NCBI GenBank assembly: GCA_907165275.2
Contig: OU015651.1
Location: 4,548,501-4,612,500 of the forward strand
DNA length: 64,000 nucleotides
Direction: 5' to 3'
Source of the DNA: Zygaena filipendulae
Taxonomy: Eukaryota > Arthropoda > Insecta > Lepidoptera > Zygaenidae
In this document: positions 21,417-30,727 of the stretch, in pieces
Layout: each line of letters opens with the position of its first letter
Position numbering within the stretch: position 1 is the stretch's first letter
Notes under the pieces: generated by a model
Seen by the model: the letters and a program-made list of their open reading frames with translations, nothing else
The model's database searches: none
Told to the model about the DNA's origin: nothing
Made by a program: the position numbers and the translations under genes

Positions 21417-22538
21417 ATGGATGGCGATCCGGGCCCGGGGCCAGACCCCGAGTCCGTGGCCAAGAAAAGAAAGGCGTCTGAACTGGCAGACGGCGGTAGA
21501 GGTAAAGACTATTTAGGAGGTGAGTACGCGCCGTTCAACAAACCAGGGTACAAGCGGCTTTATCCTGAGCACTCCAGCACCAGCATATTTAAAGTTTTCG
21601 TCCAAAACAACAATGATAAAGACAAGTTGGGTAATAAGAGTCCAATATATTTGAACCACATATTCTCTACTGAGGTTAAGGGCGTAGTAGGGATACAAAG
21701 AGTGAATGCTAACAAAATTGCAGTGATATTTAAACAATATAATTACGCAAATAACTTTCTAGTTAATACAAACTTTTTAGAAAAATACGAAATGAAAGCT
21801 TATATACCAGCAGCCCAGATCGAAAAAACTGGTATCATTCGATACGTACCAACCAATGTCTCTAATAAAGATCTATTCAACAAATTGTCCTCACAATATG
21901 AAATTATATCAGTGCGCAGGTTCACAAAAAAAGTAGGGAAGGAAATTATTCCTTTACAAACGATTAGCATTACTTTCCTATCAGATATTTTACCAGAATC
22001 TGTACAATATGATTTATTTTCTTATAGAGTATTTGAATATGTTCGACCTTTACTACAATGTTTCAAATGTTTTAAGTTCAATCATTCAGCAAAAATATGT
22101 AATGGTAAGCAGCGTTGTTCGATTTGCTCTGGTGATCACTACTATAAAGACTGCGATAAACCGAACGAAATTAATTGTACGAATTGCGGTGGTCCTCACT
22201 TAGCAATTTCCAGGGAGTGCCCAATTAAAATAAAAAAAATACTTGAGAAAAAACAAAAAATTTCTTACGCAAGTGTCACCAACACCAAATCAATTGACCT
22301 GAACAAAGATTTCCCACCCTTGACTTCAAACAAAAATGTACATAATATTGTAAGTAACAAAAAAGAACCAACAAATGTAAATAAACCTAGTGATGTAAGA
22401 TATAAATATGATTTAAAAAGTAATGATGAAATTATAAATATTCTTGTAAAAACCTTAGTGGATCTAGGAAATAAAAATGATAATATTCCAGTTACATTTC
22501 AACTTGTTAAAGACTTTCTTCACAAAAATTTAAATTAA
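21417..22538 (+). CDS. retrotransposon ORF1 protein (gag-like, three zinc knuckles)
   Basis: 373 residues; RNA-binding partner of the ORF2 enzyme in the retrotransposition particle. The acidic/Gly-Pro N terminus (MDGDPGPGPDP) leads to an RRM-like mixed domain, then three Cys-rich knuckles: CFKCFKFNHSAKIC from residue 215, CSICSGDHYYKDC, and CTNCGGPHLAISREC. The C-terminal part is rich in Lys and Asn. The stop codon TAA at 22536-22538 is separated from the ORF2 ATG by one base, so ORF2 is probably reached by termination-reinitiation. A GC-rich first 100 bases contrast with the AT-rich remainder. Confidence 0.93.
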   Translation: MDGDPGPGPDPESVAKKRKASELADGGRGKDYLGGEYAPFNKPGYKRLYPEHSSTSIFKVFVQNNNDKDKLGNKSPIYLNHIFSTEVKGVVGIQRVNANKIAVIFKQYNYANNFLVNTNFLEKYEMKAYIPAAQIEKTGIIRYVPTNVSNKDLFNKLSSQYEIISVRRFTKKVGKEIIPLQTISITFLSDILPESVQYDLFSYRVFEYVRPLLQCFKCFKFNHSAKICNGKQRCSICSGDHYYKDCDKPNEINCTNCGGPHLAISRECPIKIKKILEKKQKISYASVTNTKSIDLNKDFPPLTSNKNVHNIVSNKKEPTNVNKPSDVRYKYDLKSNDEIINILVKTLVDLGNKNDNIPVTFQLVKDFLHKNLN

Positions 22539-22539
22539 A

Positions 22540-25500
22540 ATGGCTACTACAGCAGCTAATTCAATTCGTATAAGTCAGTTCAATATTCAAAGCGTAAATA
22601 ATAAAAAAGCATTGCTCCTAAACTTTCTGGAAAACTATAATATTGATTTATGCTTATTAAATGAGACCTTTTTAAAAGATGGACATAATTTTAAAATAAA
22701 TAATTATAATTTCATAGGCCAGAATGGTACTAATGGACATGGTGGGGTAGGTATCTTAATTAAAAATACATTTAAATATCAAGTACTTCATACACCTTTC
22801 TATGAAAATCTACAATCTGTTGCGATTATTTTGAAAACTGACATGGGCAACTTATCTGTATTATGCGTTTATAATCCTCCTGGTAACAATAGATTCAGTA
22901 AAAATAACTTAAAAAATATCATTGATGACCTACCTAAACCAATAATGTTAAGTGGAGATTTGAATGCACATCATGTTGCATTTGGATGTCTGACCACTAT
23001 GTCCAGAGGCACTCAATTGTATGACCTCCTTGAAGAAGTAGATTTATGTATTTTAAACACTGGTGAACCAACTACAGTAGGATCTGCCTATCATAATCAG
23101 TCTGCAATAGACATAACTTGCATTAGCCCTGTAATAGCACCATTATGCTCGTGGCTTGTTCATGACGATCCCATGGGCAGCTATCATTATCCCACCATAA
23201 CAGAAATACAAATTTCAGTTCAAAGATACCAAACCGGCCTTGATTTTGAGAAGTTTGTTTACAAAAGAGCTGACTGGCGTAGATTTCACACTGTAACAAA
23301 AGAAACATTTAAAAATTTTAAGGTTGATATAGAAAATCCATTAGAAACATATAACGCCTTTTATGAATTATTATCCCAAGCCAGAAACCAATGTATCCCT
23401 AAATTCAAAATCACATCTAATAAAATTTCGAGAAAACCTGTGCCATGGTGGGATGATGAATGCCTACAAGCAGTTAAAAATAGTAAACAAGCTCTTAATT
23501 TGTATAGAACCCAGCCCTCATTAGAAAATTATATTGAGTATAAAAAAATTGATGCACTTAAAAAAAGAACCATAAGTAATAAGAAAAAAGATGGTTGGAA
23601 ATCACTGTGTGAATCTTTTAACAGATATACCCCCGTTAGTACTATCTGGAATTATATAAGAAAGTTTAAAAATGTACATACCACTAAAATCTCCAAGAAC
23701 GATGAATGGATCCCCTCCTTTTTAGATAAATATGCACCTGCTTCCACACCTGAAAAATATGTTAATATGGATTCTTTAGAAACCTTCTTCTGTAAAAATG
23801 GTAGTACCAATGCTACATTTATAACAAATCCATTTACTATGGATGAGCTCTCAGTTGCAATGACATCTAGAAAAGATTCTACTCCTGGCCTAGATGAAAT
23901 TCCTTACAGTCTATTAAAAAACTTACCACCCGAAGTCCTTGAAATATTATTGCAAATATATAACTTGCTTTGGAGTACTCTTGCAATCCCTTCTTCTTGG
24001 AAAACTCAATGTGTTATACCAATATTAAAACCAGGTAAACCAGACAATGATCACAATTCCTATAGACCTATCTCTCTATCATCCTGTATTGGTAAAATTT
24101 TTGAATGCATGCTTAAGTTTAGATTAGATTATTATGTGGAGTCAAATCTTATCTTACCAGTAGAACAATTTGGTTTCCGGAAGGGCAGAAGCGCAGCAGA
24201 AAGCTTCGCTTCATTCATTGTAGATATTAAAACTTCTTTTCTCAGTCATTCTTATACAGTTTGTGCTTTTTTGGATGTCAAAGGGGCATTTGATAATGTA
24301 GATCCTGCTGTACTGGTTCAGATTTTGAGTGAGCTGGGTATTCCAGGTCACACCTGCAAATGGATATTTAATTTCTTGTATGATCGTATAATGTATGTAA
24401 AGTATAATAATTTGCTTCATGGCCCTAGAGCAGTATATAAGGGCACAATGCAGGGAGCCACTATTTCTCCATTATTGTATAATCTTTACACTTGTCAACT
24501 AAATACTTACTTGGACAAGATTAATGTAAAATATCTACAGTTTGCTGATGACTTAATTGTATATTCTGTGAATAAGAACCTAGATCTAGCTGTAAATTCT
24601 TTAAATTCTGCTTTAGAACAAGTACAAGTATATTACTCTAACAAATTACAACTGAGCATTAGTCCACATAAAAGTGCAAGCATGATTTTCTCAAAGAAAA
24701 TTATAGATAATAATATACTAAATAATGATATTATCTATGACAATGCTCCTCTACCAATATTAAATGAAAAAAAGTTCTTAGGAGTCATCCTAGATAAAAA
24801 ACTTAATTTTCAACAGCACATAGATTACATTATCAAGAATGCCAGTAAAGGTTTAAATATATTAAGATCTCTAACAGGTGTTCATTGGGGTGCGGACCCA
24901 AACACACTTACAATGTTATACAAAAGTATAGTACGTAGTCATTTTGACTACAGTTCCTTAGCTTATATGAATTCTAATGTATCTGTTCTCCGAAAATTAG
25001 ACTTAATCCAAAATAAAGCTCTGAGAATAATAACTGGTGCCATGTGTTCGACCCCCATTAATGCTATGGAAGCCGAAGCATGTATTCCTCCACTATCGTT
25101 AAGACGTCTGCAGATAGCAGAAAAGTTCTGCTTGAAAATCTTATCATCAAACAATAAATGCACTATGGATTCAATTATGCCCAATCAATTTATGACTAAT
25201 TCAGTCCGAAATACAAATTATATTAACTATAAAGATATTTTGTCAGAAACACTGCCACCACTTCAACGTATAATCTTACATATTAAAAGTTTAAGCAGTT
25301 ATGTTAAAATAAGTTATCCATGGCCTATATATAAGACAAACTATAACTCATTAATAACAAAAATTAATTTCCAATGTATTTTTAGTCAAGCGGAGCTTTT
25401 AAGCTACATTGCAGATAGTAGTAACTCTTACAGAATGTACACTGATGGCTCAAAATCAGAAAATGGAGTAACCTCTGCTTTTTATGACCCACAATTAAAA

Positions 25501-26325
25501 TTATCAAAATGCTTTAAAATTCAAGATCAATGTAGCATTTTTACTGCAGAGTGTTTTGCCATTCTGAGGGCTCTTATATATTTTGAGAATGTAAATAGCA
25601 AAAATTTTATTATTTTCTCAGACTCAAAGAGTGCCCTTAGTTCGTTAGCTAATAACAATTGTAAATATAATTTAAACTACTTAGTGTATACCATAAAAGA
25701 AAGATATTTAGATTTATGTATGAAAGGTAAATTGGTAGAATTTGTATGGGTACCTGCGCACTGTGGAATTTCTGGAAATGAGGAGGCTGATAGGGCAGCC
25801 AAGAACGGATATGATGAAGACCTCTCCTCAACACTGGAAGTACCATTCACTGATTATTATGCCCTGCTCAATAAAACCTCACGAGAATTATGGGAACTAT
25901 GCTGGAAACATACCTCAGAAACAAAAGGAGCGTGGTATGCCGAGGTACAGAAAGCCCTACCCGCCAGACCTTGGTATCACAAACATAAACAGGTAGATCA
26001 TCGGAATTTTATCAGTGTTATCAACAGAATGAGATTCGGACATTGCAAAACTCCTACTCACCTCCATAGACTTAAAATTGTGCGTGATTCAAAATGTGAT
26101 TATTGTAATTTTCCTATCGCCGATCTGGACCACGTGGTATTTAAGTGTCAAAGTTTCGGAATTGACAGATTGATACTTGTCAGTGAAATAAGTGACATTG
26201 TGAACATTTCTAAGAAGAAGAATAATGAACCAACACAACCCGATAAGCTCTCAGAACTTCTAAGTGATCCAAATTTTTTCAAACCGTTATATAAATTCAT
26301 AAGAAATACAGTGAATAATATTTAA
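22540..26325 (+). CDS. retrotransposon ORF2 polyprotein: APE endonuclease, reverse transcriptase, RNase H
   Basis: 1261 residues carrying out target-primed reverse transcription. Domains in order: APE-type endonuclease (SQFNIQSVNN near 12, LNETFLK, SGDLNAHH near 143, SAIDIT), reverse transcriptase with DSTPGLDEIPY, FRKGRSAAESF, AFLDVKGAFDNV, GTMQGATISPLLYNLY and the catalytic FADD at about 668-671, a thumb with the FLGVILDKKL block, then RNase H (YTDGSK near 967, TAECFAILRAL, SDSKSAL, PAHCGISGNEEADRAA) and a terminal CDYC...H...C zinc motif near 1186. All catalytic acidic residues I can recognise are present and no frame break is seen. No introns are expected or seen. The nested position inside the second THAP duplicate dates it as the most recent event at this locus. 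Confidence 0.96.
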   Translation: MATTAANSIRISQFNIQSVNNKKALLLNFLENYNIDLCLLNETFLKDGHNFKINNYNFIGQNGTNGHGGVGILIKNTFKYQVLHTPFYENLQSVAIILKTDMGNLSVLCVYNPPGNNRFSKNNLKNIIDDLPKPIMLSGDLNAHHVAFGCLTTMSRGTQLYDLLEEVDLCILNTGEPTTVGSAYHNQSAIDITCISPVIAPLCSWLVHDDPMGSYHYPTITEIQISVQRYQTGLDFEKFVYKRADWRRFHTVTKETFKNFKVDIENPLETYNAFYELLSQARNQCIPKFKITSNKISRKPVPWWDDECLQAVKNSKQALNLYRTQPSLENYIEYKKIDALKKRTISNKKKDGWKSLCESFNRYTPVSTIWNYIRKFKNVHTTKISKNDEWIPSFLDKYAPASTPEKYVNMDSLETFFCKNGSTNATFITNPFTMDELSVAMTSRKDSTPGLDEIPYSLLKNLPPEVLEILLQIYNLLWSTLAIPSSWKTQCVIPILKPGKPDNDHNSYRPISLSSCIGKIFECMLKFRLDYYVESNLILPVEQFGFRKGRSAAESFASFIVDIKTSFLSHSYTVCAFLDVKGAFDNVDPAVLVQILSELGIPGHTCKWIFNFLYDRIMYVKYNNLLHGPRAVYKGTMQGATISPLLYNLYTCQLNTYLDKINVKYLQFADDLIVYSVNKNLDLAVNSLNSALEQVQVYYSNKLQLSISPHKSASMIFSKKIIDNNILNNDIIYDNAPLPILNEKKFLGVILDKKLNFQQHIDYIIKNASKGLNILRSLTGVHWGADPNTLTMLYKSIVRSHFDYSSLAYMNSNVSVLRKLDLIQNKALRIITGAMCSTPINAMEAEACIPPLSLRRLQIAEKFCLKILSSNNKCTMDSIMPNQFMTNSVRNTNYINYKDILSETLPPLQRIILHIKSLSSYVKISYPWPIYKTNYNSLITKINFQCIFSQAELLSYIADSSNSYRMYTDGSKSENGVTSAFYDPQLKLSKCFKIQDQCSIFTAECFAILRALIYFENVNSKNFIIFSDSKSALSSLANNNCKYNLNYLVYTIKERYLDLCMKGKLVEFVWVPAHCGISGNEEADRAAKNGYDEDLSSTLEVPFTDYYALLNKTSRELWELCWKHTSETKGAWYAEVQKALPARPWYHKHKQVDHRNFISVINRMRFGHCKTPTHLHRLKIVRDSKCDYCNFPIADLDHVVFKCQSFGIDRLILVSEISDIVNISKKKNNEPTQPDKLSELLSDPNFFKPLYKFIRNTVNNI

Positions 26326-26629
26326 CATTATAATTATCAAATTCTAAATTTCTACGTACTACAGGCTCCAAAGGGCGAGTACCCAGGGCCGTAAAATTAT
26401 TTAAAAAAAAAAAAAAAAAAAACATGTGTGCATAGGAAGAATATCACTTTCTCTTACGCTATACGCGAATGCCTCGTCTAGTTCATTCTCCGTCTACGGG
26501 TGAGCCCATCCATATCCAGAGAGAAGGTAATCACTACGTTTTACCCATATCTCTAAGTAGTTTGTGGGTGAGCCATACAGATAGTCTAGCTAAATTTGAG
26601 GTTTCTACTCATCGCAACAATTCATTATT

Positions 26630-27430
26630 ATGAATAAATTTAATTTCAAACTTGAATCTGGGATACAACTTCTGTCGCGCTTAAATACAAAAAAAACGGA
26701 TATAAAGCACTTCTATACCCATTTGTTTAGTTCAGGGCTTAATCACGGTGATATAATTGAAATATTTAGCGAAAATGAGAAAGACACTTGTTTACTATTG
26801 ATGGATATAATTAGTCAGAGCTTATTTAGCAACGTTAATAGTGGATCAAATGCAGCTATTCTGGTATTTAATTCGAGCGGGAAATTCAACTTTAATGCTT
26901 TAAAGAATATATTGGAGAAGAAATTAAGACATCACAGAAAAATGAAAAAAGGTGACGTTGTGCAATCACTTAACGAATTGCTACTTAAGACATTAAGCTA
27001 CCTAAATGTGCTGGAGATATATGATGCCACACAACTTTACACTACTATTTACAATTTGGAACATATTCTTATAGAACATCCCAATATTTATCTGATTGTA
27101 TTTGATTCCTTAACAGCATTTTATTGGTCCGAGCAAGGTTTAAAATTAACAAAAATGGATGTTTATTTAAAAAAATTACTAAGAATAATTCAACAAGTGA
27201 CAGAGTATAAGACAACTATTATTTATTCTAGACCATATTATTTTAGCACAAATAAGGAAACATTAGATAATCTAGAATCTTGTTGTGAAAAGCCAACATT
27301 AGAAAGATTAAACTACCAAATCCAGATACAACATGAAGAAAATGAGTACTATAAAGTAAATGTAAAGACATTTCATAGTATATTCAGCAAAACCTACAAG
27401 GTAGCAGGGGGTGAAGTTCTATGGGCTTAG
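26630..27430 (+). CDS. XRCC2: XRCC2-like RAD51 paralogue (DNA repair)
   Basis: 266 residues, single exon. RAD51 paralogue expected to help load RAD51 during homologous recombination, in the nucleus, as part of a BCDX2-type complex. Family signatures: ESGIQLLSRL at the N terminus, HGDIIEIF (residues 39-46), LYTTIYNLEHILIEHP and the Walker B region IYLIVFDSLTAFYW (about 153-166), which matches vertebrate XRCC2 LDSLSAFYW closely. The Walker A loop after HGD, normally GPEGTGKT, is SENEKDT: the glycines and the Lys are gone, so ATP binding at this site is unlikely. That is tolerable, since the human Walker A Lys is reported dispensable. The start is the first ATG after the duplicated block ends (132 bases upstream). 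The gene converges on porcupine, with only 177 bases between stops. Confidence 0.85.
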   Translation: MNKFNFKLESGIQLLSRLNTKKTDIKHFYTHLFSSGLNHGDIIEIFSENEKDTCLLLMDIISQSLFSNVNSGSNAAILVFNSSGKFNFNALKNILEKKLRHHRKMKKGDVVQSLNELLLKTLSYLNVLEIYDATQLYTTIYNLEHILIEHPNIYLIVFDSLTAFYWSEQGLKLTKMDVYLKKLLRIIQQVTEYKTTIIYSRPYYFSTNKETLDNLESCCEKPTLERLNYQIQIQHEENEYYKVNVKTFHSIFSKTYKVAGGEVLWA

Positions 27431-27607
27431 AGTTCAAACAAAAATGTTAATAACTTATATTTTAATAATAAGCTTAATTAAAGAGGTAATTTTTTAATAA
27501 AAGTTGTGAGCACTTATTTCTATTTCTTACTTCCTCTAAAAATTGTAATACTGAAAGAGATCAATACCATTTTTTTGAGATTCTTTTATCCTTAATCTAT
27601 TGAACTA

Positions 27608-28930
27608 TCACATCATAATGTGTATCACATACATAAAAGCTGCAAAGCCATGACTGAAATAATTTAAATTCTCCCATTTACCAAGGGTATGGTAATATGA
27701 GTACCCAGATTCTTGAAGCGCAAATGATGCTTCAAACATAACACCCAAATATGCAAGATGCATCATAGTTATTAATGAAAATATTGAATTTAAAAATACT
27801 GCAAGTAAACTATTTTTTTTATGCTTGTGATCACATTGCTTCACACATGGGTTTGCTAGGCAACAAACTTCGAGAGCAGATGCAACTTTGAAACGGAAAT
27901 TGTATTCAACATAAGAAAATGTTCCAATACTCAGAAGTACAGCTGAAAGTTGAAAATTAAAACCATGTAGTAATGATGATACAACATAAGTAACAAAAAT
28001 AGCAAAAAATTGACCATGTGGTTGACATGTTTTAAATACATAACTCTTTAACCATTGGTGCATAGGTATATTCCAATAAATGACTACTTGTACTAGGGAT
28101 CTTGGCAGTTCAATAAATAAAGACTTGCTCACTTGCAAATCTGAGTGGCAGTCATTTGTTAAGCCAAATCCAGCACTTATCATAGATACAACTGACATAC
28201 TTGAGACAAAGTAATGTGACATTCTGAAGGCTTGTGCATCACGATAAGCCACTAACCATTTTGAGGTATCATCATCAATGTACCATGGCACTATGCAGTT
28301 AGATAATATCAAAAAAAATAGTGACAGCAACAGATTCAAAAGTATTATTTTGATCCATCTTTTTGTCAAAAATTTAACTTCAAGATCCTGATTGTATGTA
28401 TGGTATGATATCCATGGGCCTAAGATATTATTTGCAGGGCAAAATATGTAGCCACCAAATTCAACAGGATTCAATAAAGACTTAAATAAGTTTCTATCAA
28501 ACTCTATTGCAACTGATATGATTTTCATTGCTACTATCATTTGAATGCCTCTTATTTGCTGCCACATTTTAGGATTAATAACATATATTTCACAAGACGA
28601 TATAACTGAAATAACAAAGATTGATATGACCAGCCCCCTATACTTCTTAGTTAGCAGCGACATTAATATCATCAAAATGTATGAACTGACTGTAAGACCT
28701 AAAGGCCATAGAATTGCTATTCCAATGTTGTAATAGAGCAGAAAACTTCCCACAACCAAGGATATGCTATGGCGTACATTTTGAGGCAATGGCACATATT
28801 GAATTACGAGACGTAAAATAATGTTGGCAATAATTAAATCTTTCGCGAATCTGAGTCCTTCATAGAAAGTTGGTTCAACACAAAATCTGATGTATGTCCA
28901 ACTGCTTTCGATGTATTCTTCATCATCCAT
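27608..28930 (-). CDS. por: porcupine, Wnt palmitoleoyltransferase (MBOAT, PORCN)
   Basis: 440 residues, single exon, close to the roughly 460 of PORCN. ER-membrane O-acyltransferase that attaches palmitoleate to a conserved Ser of Wnt proteins, needed for their secretion and signalling. The sequence is almost all hydrophobic segments (about 8-11 membrane spans). MBOAT landmarks are present: the FGGYIFCPANNILGPWISY block (158-176), PRSLVQVVIYWNIPMHQWLK with the conserved Asn287, and the catalytic His322 in SSLLHGFNFQLSAVLLSIG, followed by YVEYNFRFK. A Cys-rich loop (CCLANPCVKQC) precedes the last spans, as in PORCN. The start MDDEEY is the only Met before the hydrophobic block. Retrogene origin is possible given the lack of introns, but the frame and active site are intact. 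Confidence 0.93.
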   Translation of the reverse strand: MDDEEYIESSWTYIRFCVEPTFYEGLRFAKDLIIANIILRLVIQYVPLPQNVRHSISLVVGSFLLYYNIGIAILWPLGLTVSSYILMILMSLLTKKYRGLVISIFVISVISSCEIYVINPKMWQQIRGIQMIVAMKIISVAIEFDRNLFKSLLNPVEFGGYIFCPANNILGPWISYHTYNQDLEVKFLTKRWIKIILLNLLLSLFFLILSNCIVPWYIDDDTSKWLVAYRDAQAFRMSHYFVSSMSVVSMISAGFGLTNDCHSDLQVSKSLFIELPRSLVQVVIYWNIPMHQWLKSYVFKTCQPHGQFFAIFVTYVVSSLLHGFNFQLSAVLLSIGTFSYVEYNFRFKVASALEVCCLANPCVKQCDHKHKKNSLLAVFLNSIFSLITMMHLAYLGVMFEASFALQESGYSYYHTLGKWENLNYFSHGFAAFMYVIHIMM

Positions 28931-29345
28931 TTTAGAGCTGGTTATTCGGTTAACGCAGGCAACCAGCTAGAATTGCAGGGATCAATTGTTTTCATGTATT
29001 CCGCCAATTATTCCTCAGTTACGGGGTCTTTTAAATTCGTCACAAACAGAATTTTATGTCATCATTCGTCATTTTTATGCCGGATACAATTATCAATAAC
29101 TGTTAAATTTCACTAAGTAATAAGTATTATAGTAACTAATTAAAATACCAGGAAAAGATTTTATAATCATTCATAAATAGGTAGGTATTTATTTACCTAT
29201 CCTTAAAATTTTAATTTTTTAAATGCCGATTGCCAAGTACTCAGAAGCACAAACCTTGTGGCACAAACTACTTAGAGATACCTGATACCACAAATTAACT
29301 AGACATATGTGAGATACTAAGAAAACGTCAAAGATCATATAATAT
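28931..29345. other. porcupine upstream DNA, no gene
   Basis: AT-rich. Contains an ATTAACTAGACATATGT motif (about 29296) also seen near 30093 and, in part, at 17263 and 31829. No promoter motif was assigned. Confidence 0.4.
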
Positions 29346-30283
29346 TTTTTTTTAATGGCAATTGTCATTAATGACATTGTTGCCAGTGTCGCGTTAATAG
29401 GGTACTTACATTAATTTTTTTTTTCAGTCTATTTTAAAGATATATGGCCTACTTAAACAAAGCAAGAAAAAGAAAAAAAATATATGCATAAATTAATGAA
29501 ATAGAGCGTTTCAAAGTTCCCACTTTAGACCTTACCGCCGAAACGCGGAATGACGTCACTTGTTCAAAATTACGCCTTATTAATCTGTGATAGAAATGTC
29601 AATGTCGTATTGACAGGGTCATGTGACACTGACAGACAGATTTCATATCAGACTTCAATATCCAAAAGCGAAATTAAGGTTGAACTGTGTCGATTTACTT
29701 CCAAAAGTTCCAGTAAAGAATCGAAATGCATTTTACCGATGCATTTTAAAGTAAAAAAACTTCAGAAAAATGGAAAATATGCGTTGACTGTATGCACTTA
29801 GTTTCTTTTGCCTTCTCTGAAAGAGGTAAATGTTTCCTTAAAAAAACAAAAGTGACGTCATTTGTTAAGTTTGGCTGTGATTGGTGTTTCGTTGCAACGT
29901 TCCGTTTCACAAAATTAAAAGTTGAATATTTTGGAAACTATTGAAAATTTTTTAGTAAATCTTTCACGATAATGTTTTTTTAAGGTTCTATTTTTGAAAT
30001 ATTGACACAATTTCTTATAATAAATTACATGCAAGTACCCTATTTAATTTGCAAATAGAATTTAAAATGAACGAGCGAATGGGCGTTCGTTAGACATATG
30101 TCTAGTTAATCTGAGGTTGTAATAAGAATAGAGAAATAAAGTTCTTTAAATAAAAAAATAAATGAACTATGTACAATGGAACAAGACAGAAATTATATAC
30201 TTATACTTAAATAAATAAGAGAATATGAACGAATAATAAGTCATAATTTAATGTCGGTAAAAGTAAGAAAGTCACCCCACTAC
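29346..30283 (-). mobile_element. truncated LINE 3' UTR (copy 2), interrupted by a MITE
   Basis: 29346-29398 and 30042-30283 match the 3' UTR of the LINE at 15377-15940 with about one change in ten bases. A MITE (29399-30041) sits between the two halves. Comparison of the two LINE copies gives the empty site of the MITE here and of the Helitron in the other copy. Confidence 0.65.
29399..30041 (-). mobile_element. MITE family 1, copy d
   Basis: Both ends present: AGGGTACTTACAT and ATGCAAGTACCCT, flanked by AT on each side. It is inserted in a LINE 3' UTR whose uninterrupted form at about 15413-15428 carries a single AT. Confidence 0.88.
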
Positions 30284-30727
30284 GTTTTTCTACTTATTAT
30301 ATAGACATAAACATTCAGAAAAGACAACACAGCACATAGAACTTCACCAAAAAAAAAAATGTGTTTCCTCTTGTGAAATGTGAAGTTTATTTTAATGGTG
30401 CAAAGAGACCATAAAGAGACATATTATGTCTAGCAGTCTAACGCAACTAGGAACAAATTAAATTTTGTTCGTGTTTAGCACTCATTTTTTTTTTTAATTT
30501 TTTTTTTCCATGGCATCAAAGATGGCCTCACATGCTATTTCAGTCTTTTGTCTCTGAATCTTTCTTACAATCTGTCATCTGTTTGTCATGGCGACGCATG
30601 TTGTTATTTGGGAAAATAATTGTGTGATTTTTAAAAATATTGTGTGATTTACGCTTTGAAAAGTGCAGTGTGACTATTAAAAACTATTTTCTTGTGATTG
30701 GGTAGTGAAATAGCACCGATTAGACGG

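Larger units (their letters stand above)
21294..26421 (+). mobile_element. full-length RNase H-bearing non-LTR retrotransposon (I/Nimb-like clade)
   Basis: About 5.13 kb, with a short 5' UTR, ORF1 at 21417-22538, ORF2 at 22540-26325, a short 3' UTR and an A tail of about 19 bases. It is flanked by a perfect 12-bp target duplication, ACATGTGTGCAT, at 21282-21293 and 26422-26433; the empty site is preserved in duplication copy 1 at about 19527-19538. Both ORFs are uninterrupted, so this is a young and possibly active copy. The clade assignment rests on the three-knuckle ORF1 and on a C-terminal RNase H after the RT, and is not certain. Confidence 0.95.
17842..26498 (+). repeat. 1.77-kb tandem duplication (copy 1 17842-19613; copy 2 19614-21293 plus 26434-26498)
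   Basis: Both copies begin CTTCCGTAATATATCGG and end TTCTCCGTCTACG. Each contains a MITE, THAP exon 2, a Helitron-like tail and the same 3' segment. They differ by a few substitutions and small indels (for example about 12 bases missing in copy 2 near 19997). Copy 2 is interrupted by the 5.1-kb retrotransposon, so the duplication is older than that insertion. Confidence 0.93.

Noticed and set aside
26630..27430. Bacterial RecA transfer
   Set aside because: Motifs follow animal XRCC2, and composition matches the surrounding insect DNA.
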